From: Proteles cristata cristata
Lineage: Eukaryota > Chordata > Mammalia > Carnivora > Hyaenidae
Direction of reading: 5' to 3'
NCBI GenBank assembly: GCA_017311185.1
Contig: JAESUZ010003531.1
Coordinates: 62,001 to 126,000, forward strand
DNA: 64,000 bases
In this document: piece by piece, positions 55,815 to 64,000 of the stretch
Layout: the number at the start of each line of letters is the position of its first letter
Numbering within the stretch: the stretch's first letter is position 1
Translations under genes and position numbers: made by a program
Notes under the pieces: model-generated
What the model was told of the DNA's origin: nothing
The model's input: the letters and a program-made list of their open reading frames with translations, nothing else
Databases searched by the model: none

Positions 55815-57305
55815 CCATAACTCAAACGGGAAGAAACAGAAAATATTAACAGACCCATAACTAGTGAAGAAATTGAATCAGTTATCAAAAATCTCCCTAC
55901 CAATAAGAGTCCTGGACCAGATGGATTCTCTGGAGAATCCTGCCAGACATTTCAAACATAGTTAATACCTATCTTTCTCAAGCTGTTCCAAAAATAGAAA
56001 GGGAAGGAAAACTTCCAGAGTCATTCAATGAAGTCAGCATCAGTTTGATTCCCAAATCAGGCAGAGACCTCGCAAAAAAGAGAACCACAAGCCAATATCC
56101 CTGATGAATATGGATGTAAAAATCCTCAACAAGATACTAGCAAATTGAATTTGACAGCATATAAAAAGAATAATTCACCATGATCAAGGGGGATTCATTT
56201 CTGGGCTGCAGGGCTGGTTCAATATTTGCAAATTGATCAGTGTGATACATCACATTAACAAGAGAAAAGATAAAAACCATATGATCCTGTTAATAGATGC
56301 ATAAAAAGCATTTGACAAAATACAGTATCCCTTCTTAATAAAAACCCTCCAAAAAGTCAGGATAGAAGCAACTTACCTAAACATCATAAAAGCCATTTAT
56401 GAAAAGCTCACTGCTAATATACTCAATAAGGAAAAACTGAGAGATTCCTCCCTGAGATCAGGAACACAACAGGGATATCCAGTCTCACCACTGTTATTTA
56501 ACATAGAGTTGGACCTCCTAGTATCAGGAATCAGACAACAAAATGAAATAAAAGACCTCAGAATTGGCAAAGATGAAGTCAAACTTTCACTTTTCACCAA
56601 CGATATGATAATCTACATGGAAAACCTGACAGACTTCACCAGAAGTCTACTAGAACTGATCCATAAACTCAGCAAAGTCGCAGGGTACAAAATCAATGTA
56701 CAGAAATTGGTTGCATTTTTATACATCAATAATGAAGCAACAGAAAGAGAAATCAAGAAACTGATTCCATTCCCAATTGCACCAAGAACCATAAAATATC
56801 TAGGAATAAATAACCGGAGATGTAAAAGATCTGTATGCTGAAAACTATAGAAAATTTGTGAAAGAAATTGAAGAAGACACAAAGAAATAGAAAACTATTC
56901 CATACTCATGGATTTGAAGAATAAAGATTGTTAAAATATCAATAATAACCAAAGAAATCTACAGATTCAATGCAATCCTAATCAAAATTGCACAGCATTC
57001 TTCTCAAAACTGGAACAAACTATCCTAAAATTTGTATGGAACCACTAAAGGCCCTGAATAGCCAAAGTAATATTGAAGAAGATAACCAAAATGGGAGGCA
57101 TCACCATCTCAGACTTTAGCTTCTACTACAAAGCTGTAATCATCAAGACGGTATGGTATTGGCATAAAAACAGACACATAGACCAACGAACGAGAACAGA
57201 GAGCCCAGAATTGGACTCACAAATGTATGGCCAACTAGTCTTTGACAAAGCAGGACAAAGTATCCAATAAAAAAAAAAGACAACCTCTTTAACAAAAGGT
57301 GCTGG

Positions 57306-57500
57306 GGTGCCTGGATGGCTCTGTCGGTTAGGCGTCCGACTTTAGCTCAGGCCTTGATCTCATGGTTCGTGGGTTCAAGCCCCTCATCGGGCTGTGCGCT
57401 GACAGCTCAGAGCCTGGAGCCTGCTTCAGATTCTGTGTATCCCTCTCTCTCTGATCCTCCCCTGCTCTCTCTCTGAAATAAAAAACATTAAAAAAAAAGT
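57306..57500 (+). mobile_element. CAN-SINE, older type
   Basis: Head 'ggtgcctggatggctctg', 'gcctgcttcagattctgtg', CT tract, A-rich tail. The L1 sequence 'ggtgctggg' is repeated on both sides (57299 and 57513), consistent with a target duplication. Confidence 0.92.
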
Positions 57501-57863
57501 TATAAAAACAAATGGTGCTGGGAGAACTGGACAGCAACATGTGAAAGAATGAAACTAGGCCACTTTCTCACACCATACAGAAAAATAAACTCAAAATAGA
57601 TGAAGGACTTGAATGTGAGACAGGAGACCATCAAAACCCTAGAGGAGACCGCAGGAGACAACCTCCTTGATCTCCACTGCAGGATTTTTTTACTCAACAC
57701 GTCTCCAAAGGAGAGGGAATCAAAAACAAAAATGAACTCTTGGTACGCACTCCCTCAGGATAAAAAGCTTCTGCCCTGCAAAGGAAACAATTAACTAAAC
57801 TAAAAGGAAGCCGGCAGAATGGAGAAGATAATTGCAAATGACATATCAGACAAAGGGTAGTAT

Positions 57864-59385
57864 CCAAAAGATATGCCTTCTTTAATTGGAGACTTAATCT
57901 GATGCTTTGGTTTGTTCAGCTTGGTTGGTTGGTTGTTTTTTTTCTTCATTGGTACTCACTTCGGTATGTCCACTGAGATCTGGACAACGTAGATTAAGTT
58001 ATTAACAGCTCAAGATATATAAGCCAATATTAGTGAAGAACTTCTAAAAGTTTCTTTAGATATTTTTATTGGCGAGTTAATGTCAAGCTAGTGGTTAAAG
58101 AGACAAATATATTTACCTAATTTGTCCCAATATTATCGCATCCCTAAAGTTTTATGGATCATATATTTTATATAGTGTTGTTCAGTAAGTTCATAGTAAT
58201 GATGTACCTGCACATATTACCATATTATTTTATTTCTCAATTTTGATAATCCTTGCCAACAAATTTAATAATTAAATGAAATGTGTTTAGTTTAATAAAA
58301 AATCTTATATAGGAAATGCTTAAAACATCACAAATGTGAAAGCTATCTTTAATTTATTTTAGGTAGGACATACTTTCAAATGTTTCAATTCTATTGTAAA
58401 TAAAACATTCAACTATTAAAACTTTTTACTAATTAAATCAAATAATACAAACAACAATATTGCTAATTTTAATGGAAAAATATCTTTAAAATTGTTTAAC
58501 CATGCAATTTCATTGCAGATTATCTTAAATGTTCTGTGTTTCTTGGCTTCCAGTAACTAAATTAATTATACTTTTTACTTGGAAAAAGGAAACCATGGTC
58601 CAGTTTATAAAATTTTATATTTTTAAGTTATTTGATTTTGGATAATAATGTGTGTCAACACAACCTTCTTCGTATCTGATCTTTTGAATTCCTTGAACTT
58701 TGTTGATCTGTATACTTATTTTTCTCCCCAGATTTCGGAAGTTTTCATTATTATTTTCTTAACTAAGCTTTCTACCCCTTACTCTTTCTCTTCTCCTTTT
58801 AGGCTTTTCAATATGTGTGTATATTTCAGTATTTATAGACTGGGTTTCACAGAGAAAGTCTTTTACTAGTCAGTTTAGCCAGAAATTTTGGATATGCCAG
58901 CTGAAATTTTACCACAAATGGAGCTGCTCCCAGAGTCCATGGGTAAGTGAACTTGACATTTGTGTCCACAGTGATCTTGGATGTCCACTTGACACTCTTA
59001 CCCCAGGCATGATTGAAATTGTCTCTTCTACTTTCTTCAATTTGTATCTTAACCATTTATGTGCTTTAACCTGGAACCCAGAACTCTCAAAAAGGCATGT
59101 TTGTGAAGAGATGTAGGCCAGAACCTCCCATTCCTGCATTATCCAGACACAATTACCATGTGTGGAAGGGTCAAGGTAACTCTGTACTCTGTCATGAAAG
59201 TATTGAGTGAGACAGCATCTTACCATGCCTCAGCAAACTCAGAGAGTTGTGATTCTGAAATAGCCTGTATTCTCCCAAAGTGCATCAAAAGGAGGTGAGG
59301 GCTGAGTGCCACAGATCTCTCCAAGAGACACCACAAAACCAACTATATTTTGTTTTCTATAGTTAACAGTCTGTTTTTTTTAATT
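57864..59385. other. unassigned 1.5 kb
   Basis: AT-rich to 58640, then mixed. The overlapping frames at 58648-59226 have no recognised domain and no splice or promoter support. Confidence 0.4.
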
Positions 59386-59550
59386 TAACTCGTTTCTTTT
59401 ATTTTCTTCATTTTATTTGTTTCTTAAATTCCACATATGAGTGAAATCATATAGTATTTGTTATTCTCTTCATGGATTATATTGTTTAGCCTTCTGCTCA
59501 TTTTTTAATTGAATCATTTGTTTCTTTTGGTGTTGAGCTTTGTAAGATCT
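59386..59550 (-). mobile_element. old L1 3'UTR
   Basis: 'taaattccacatatgagtga' and 'tcatatagtatttgttattc' are the 3' end of an old L1 in reverse. Its ORF2 continues after the AT-rich array. Confidence 0.75.
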
Positions 59551-59908
59551 TTATATAGTATAAATATATATAAATATATATATTATTTATATTTAAATAC
59601 TATATATACTATAGTATATAGTATATAGTATATATAAATATATACTATAAATATATATATAGTATATATAGTAAATATAGTATATATATATATAGTATAT
59701 AGTATATAGTATAGTATATAGTATATATATAGTATTTATATAAATACTATATACTATATAAATACTATATATATACTATATACTATACTATATAGTATAT
59801 ACTATGTAGTATATACTATATACTATATAAATACTATATATATACTATATATATATTTATATATACTATATCATATACATATATATATGTATGTATATAT
59901 GTTATAGC
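59551..59908. repeat. AT-rich array (TATA/TATAGTATA units)
   Basis: About 360 bp of almost pure A/T with recurrent TATAGTATA and its complement TATACTATA, so it can form large hairpins. It lies inside an old L1. Confidence 0.95.
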
Positions 59909-62900
59909 ATAATAACCACTTATGAGACATTTTGTTTGCAAATGACTTCTCCCATGCAGTATGTTGTCTTTTACTTTTGTTGATTGTTTCCTTTGCTGTG
60001 CAGGTTTCATTTTTATGTAGTCCCAATAGTTGATATTCATGTTTGATTCTCCATGCCTCAGGAGACATACCTAGAAAAATGTTGCTATAGCTGATGTCAG
60101 AGAAGTTACTATCTGTGCTCTTTTCTAGAATTATATTGATTTGAGATCCTGAATGTAGATTCTTAGTTCATTTTTATTTGATTTTTGTTTATGGTGTGAG
60201 AAAGTGTTCCAGTTTTATACTTTTGCACATAGCTGTCCAGTTTTCCCACATTGTTAGTTGAAGATACTGTCTTTTCTCATTGGATATTCTTTCCTCCTTT
60301 GACAAATATTAATTGACCATATAATCATGGGCTTACTCTTAGGTTCTCTATTCTGTTCCATTGATCCATGCCAGTACCATAGTGTTTTAAATAATACAAC
60401 TTTACAATATAACTTGAAATCTGGAATTATGACACCACCAGCTTTGTTTTTATTTTTCAAGGTCACTTTGTCTATCCAGGGTCTTTGGTGATTCCATATA
60501 AATTTTAGGATTCTTCAAGTTCTGTGAAAACTGTTGTTGGTATTTTGATGGAAATTGTATTGCATGAGTAGATGTTTTGTGTAGTTATAAACATTTTAAC
60601 AATATTTGCTCTTTCAATCCATGAGCATGGATTTAATATGCCTTTCTATGTATTTGTATCATTTTAGATTTCTTTCATCTGCATTTTAACGTTTTCAGAG
60701 TACAGGTGTTTCACCATCTTGGTTCATTTTATTCCTTGGTATTATATGACTTTTGGTGCAATGTAAATGGAATTCTTTTCTTAATTTCTCTCTGCTGCTT
60801 CATTTTTGGTGTATGCATATGTGATGGATATTTTTCAGTGATATTTTGTCCTGCAAATTCATGAAATTCCTTTCAGCTCTGTGGATTTTTGGCAAAGTCC
60901 TTATGTTTTTCTTAAATTTTTTAATGTTTTATCTATTTCTGAGAGAGAGAGAGAGAGTGAGCAGGGAAGGGTCAGAGAGAGAGGGAGACACAGAATCCAA
61001 AACAGGTTCCAGGCTCTGAGCACAGAGACTGACACAGGGCTCGAATGCACGAACTATCAGATCATGACCTGAGCCAAAGTCGGAGCCTTAACCTACTGAG
61101 CCACCCAGGCGCCCCTTATGTTTTTCTATATGTAGTATCATATCATCAGTAAATGTTTAAAGTTTACTCCTTCCTTGGCAACTTGGATGTTTTTATTCCT
61201 TTTTCTTGTCTCATCACTGTGACTAGGACTTCAAATTGTACATCGAATAAAAGTGTCGAGCTGACATCTTTGACATATTCTGTACCTTAGTTGAAAAACT
61301 CTGTTTTCCTTGAGAGTATGATGCTGTCTTTTTTTCTATATAGCCTATAATAGGTAGTGTCATGGTCCCATGTAACCTTCTATGTTGTGGGTTTTTATCA
61401 TGAATGTGTGTTGTTCTTTGTCAAATGCTTTTCCTGCATCTATTAAAATAAACATATGGTTTTTATCTTTTATCTTACTGATGTATTGTATCACACTGAT
61501 TGACTTGGAAAATATTGTACTGCTTTTGTATCCCACAAATAAATCCAAATTGACCATGTTGATAATTTTTTTCGATTTGTTAAAATTAATACGTTTTAAT
61601 TCTGTTTGCTAATACTTTGTAGTGGATTTTGTATCTATTCCTTTGAGATATTGGCGTATAGTTCTCTCTCTCTGTATCTCTTTCTCTCTCTGTACGGTGT
61701 TTATCTGGTTTTGAAATCAGGGAAATGCTGGCCTCACAAAATGGATTTGGACATTTTCCTTCCTCTTGTATTTTTGGAATAGTTTGAGAAGAATAGGTAC
61801 TACCTCTTCTTTAAACGGTGGTAGAATTCACCTATGAAGTCATCTGATTATAGACTTTTTGTTGCTTATAGAGCAGGTTATAGACTTTCTGATTACTGAT
61901 TCAATATCATTGTTAGTAATCAGTCTGTTCAAATTTTCTATTAAATTCTGATTCAGTTTTGCCAGGTTATGTGTGTTTAGGAATTTATCCATTACTTCTA
62001 GGTTCTCCAACTTATTAGTATATAATATTTCATAATCTCTTATTACCCCTTGTACTTTTATAATGTTTGTTGTTATTTCTCTTTTTTCATTTATGATTCT
62101 GTTCAATTAAGTCCTTAATTTTTGTTTTAAGTCTAGTAAAGTTTTATCAATTTTTGTGATCTCAAAAAACAAGACTTTGTTTCCTTTTTCCATTACTTTA
62201 CTTGCTTGTTTTTTTTCCTATGTCTTCATTTCTGCCTTAATCTTTATTATTCCTTCCTTCTACAATTTTGTTTGTTTGTTTAGTCTTTTTTCTCTTTTAC
62301 CACATTTATCTGCAATGTTGGGTTGTTGATCTAATACCTTTCATGCTTCATAAGGTAGGCCCATATTGCTATTGCAACTTACAACAGCTTTTCCTGTATC
62401 CCAAAGGTTTTGGGCCATTAAGCTTTCATCTTAATCTCTGTTCATTTTAGTCTTAGTTCATTTTATGACTTCCTCCTTGACTCCTTTGTTGAGCGATGCA
62501 TTGGTTACAAGCATACTATTTAATCTCCGTTTATTTGAGCTCTTTCCAGATTTATTCTTGTGCTGTATTTCTAGTTTCATGGAGTTGTGGTCAGAAAGGA
62601 TGCATGGGATCACTTCAATCTTTCTGAATTTGTAGAGAATTGTTTTGTGACCTAGTATGTGATCTATTTGGGCGAATATTCAATATGCTCTTGAAAATGA
62701 CATATAATCTGCTGTTTTAGAATGGTACGTTCTGAATATATCTGTTAAATCCAGATGGTCCAAAAATCAATCAAAGTCACTGATTCTACTTTTCTGTCAG
62801 GATGATCTTTGTGTGCACTGATGTAAGTGGGCATTTAATTCCCTTACTATCGTTGTTTTACTCTTGATAACTTCCTTTACGTTTTTTTAAATTAAATGTT

Positions 62901-63410
62901 TTGTGTATTTGGGTGTTTCCATGTTGAGAGATACATATTTACAACAGTTACATCTTCTTACTGAAATTGTTCCTTTTATGTTTATATAATTTCCTCATGT
63001 CACTCTTTTCCTCCCTTTAGTTTCCTTTTACAATCTTTCTCTTATTTGCCAATTTTGCCCTATGTAAGTATTACTACCACTGCCTTTTAACAAACTTTTT
63101 CATAATAAATGCTTCTCAATCTCTTAACTTTCAATCTGCACCAGTCTTTATGTATGAAATAAAACTGTTGTGGACAATACAGAGATGGGTCTTGTTTTTG
63201 TTTTATTGGTTTTTAATCCATTCAATCAGCCTATGTCTTTTGACTATAGCATTTCACCCATTTACATTCAAAGTAAATAACGATAGATACTTACTGAAAT
63301 TGTGTTACTTGTCTTGTGGTTGTTTTCTATGGGGTTTTTTGGGAGGTGAAGTTTTAATTTTATTCCAGTTGGATAATCAACGGTGCAATTTTAGTTTAAG
63401 GTATAAAATT
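59909..63410 (-). mobile_element. old L1 ORF2, interrupted by a SINE
   Basis: Minus-strand ORF2 from 'catgcagtatgttgtctttt' (about 59955) through the RT region (61130-62100) and EN (62450-63310). A SINE lies at 60913-61113. Stops are frequent, and the phrases differ more from the young L1 than the other copies. Confidence 0.8.
60913..61113 (-). mobile_element. CAN-SINE, older type
   Basis: Body with 'ccaaaacaggttccaggctc' and a head ending 'gccacccaggcgcccc'. Target duplication 'ccttatgtttttct' at 60899-60912 and 61114-61127. Confidence 0.95.
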
Positions 63411-63413
63411 AGT

Positions 63414-63613
63414 GGGGTGCCTGTATGGCTCAGTCAGTTAAGTGTTCAACTTTCACCTCAGGTCATGATCTCATGGTTCATGGATTTTAGTGCCACACCA
63501 GGCTCTGGGCTGACATCTCAGAGCCTGGAATCTGCTCAGATTCTGTGTCTCCTACTCTCTCTACCCCTCCCCCTCAAACTCATACTCTGTCTCTGTCTCA
63601 AAAGTAAATAAGT
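63414..63613 (+). mobile_element. CAN-SINE, older type
   Basis: Head 'ggggtgcctgtatggctc', 'aggtcatgatctcatggttc', CT-rich tract and 'aaaagtaaataagtattta' tail. The 153-codon frame crossing it is an artefact. Confidence 0.9.
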
Positions 63614-63624
63614 ATTTAAACAAT

Positions 63625-64000
63625 ATATATGCAATTCAATGATTGAACACTGTCATACAACACTCAGTGCTCATCAGAACAAGTAAACTCCTTATTTTCC
63701 ATCAACTAACCCATCCTCCCACCCACCTCCCTTCTGGTTACAATCTGTTTGTTCTCTATTGTTAAGTGTCTGTTTCTTGGTTTGACTCTGTCATTTTTTA
63801 TATTTCCTCTTTTTTCCCCATTAAATTCCACATGTGTGTGAAATCATGTTATTTGTTTTTTTCTGAATGATTTGGTTCACTTATCATTATATTCTCTAGC
63901 TCCATCCACATTACTGAAATCAAGAGATTTCATTATTTTTATGACTACCTGAATATATATGTACATATACACATATATAATATGACAAAATATATAATAT
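63625..64000 (-). mobile_element. old L1 3' end, runs off the window
   Basis: 'tacaacactcagtgctcatc' and 'attaaattccacatgtgtgtg' are the L1 3'UTR in reverse. It ends in a TA-rich stretch at the window edge. Confidence 0.75.

Larger units (their letters stand above)
55111..57863 (+). mobile_element. L1 ORF2 remnant (EN C-terminus to beyond RT)
   Basis: Plus-strand ORF2 from the 'ctttcagatcacaatactat' (EN SDHN) region through RT to 'aatgacatatcagacaaagg' near the end. No 3'UTR or poly(A). The RT catalytic motif FADD reads FTND here (around 56596), so even the core is dead. An AC run at 55767 and a SINE at 57306 interrupt it. It faces away from the L1 at 52059-55110, to which it is homologous. 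Confidence 0.88.

Noticed and set aside
58648..59226. overlapping frames of 69-105 codons on both strands
   Set aside because: No recognised domain, splice site set or promoter, and the frames conflict.
59551..59908. possible CRISPR-like or origin-like AT array
   Set aside because: There are no spaced identical repeats with unique spacers. It is a simple AT array in a mammalian L1.

Overview
The window looks like non-coding nuclear DNA from a feliform carnivore (cat-like). The main evidence is about 25 tRNA-derived CAN-SINE copies with an intact A box and B box, a CT-rich 3' part and an A-rich tail. At least eight of them belong to one young cat-type subfamily. The rest of the repeat load is carnivore LINE-1 (L1) of several ages, an ancient L2 piece, microsatellites and one nuclear mitochondrial insertion (NUMT). 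There is no bacterial gene organisation, CRISPR array, rRNA gene or true tRNA gene. Nearly all long open frames lie inside L1 elements or are read through SINEs.

Layout. 1-5770: an L1 ORF1 fragment (+) abutting an internally deleted L1 (-). 5771-8100: old SINE and L1 debris, then a TATA-like box and a candidate signal-peptide exon (8028-8094). 9142-9930: a SINE split by a piece of mitochondrial cytochrome b. 9931-14206: unassigned, partly repeated in inverted orientation. 14207-14947: a young 5'-truncated L1 with its target-site duplication (TSD). 18055-20860: a degraded L1 full of SINEs. 23829-26417: the only convincing host-gene remnant, two 27-bp exons and a terminal B30.2 (PRY-SPRY) exon of butyrophilin type, with a polyadenylation signal. 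28850-30985: L1 5'UTR and ORF1 remnants. 31446-38408: a full-length L1 on the minus strand with a perfect 17-bp TSD and only three obvious ORF lesions. 38490-45760: pseudogene-like sequence and mosaic L1, including an L1 copy with a 5' inversion. 45960-48230: L2 and an old L1. 48560-51900: SINEs and unique sequence. 51910-57863: two L1s in head-to-head inverted arrangement. 57864-59385: unique sequence. 59386-64000: an old L1 interrupted by an AT-rich array and SINEs.

The genes do not form a pathway. The B30.2 exons keep a consistent phase (1-1) and an open frame, so they could be the 3' end of a butyrophilin-family gene, but no immunoglobulin or transmembrane exon was found upstream. The 8028-8094 exon is compatible in phase, but it lies about 17.7 kb from the B30.2 exon and may belong to another gene. 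All repeat calls were made by eye from known consensus features. Subfamily names, ages and exact boundaries are approximate.
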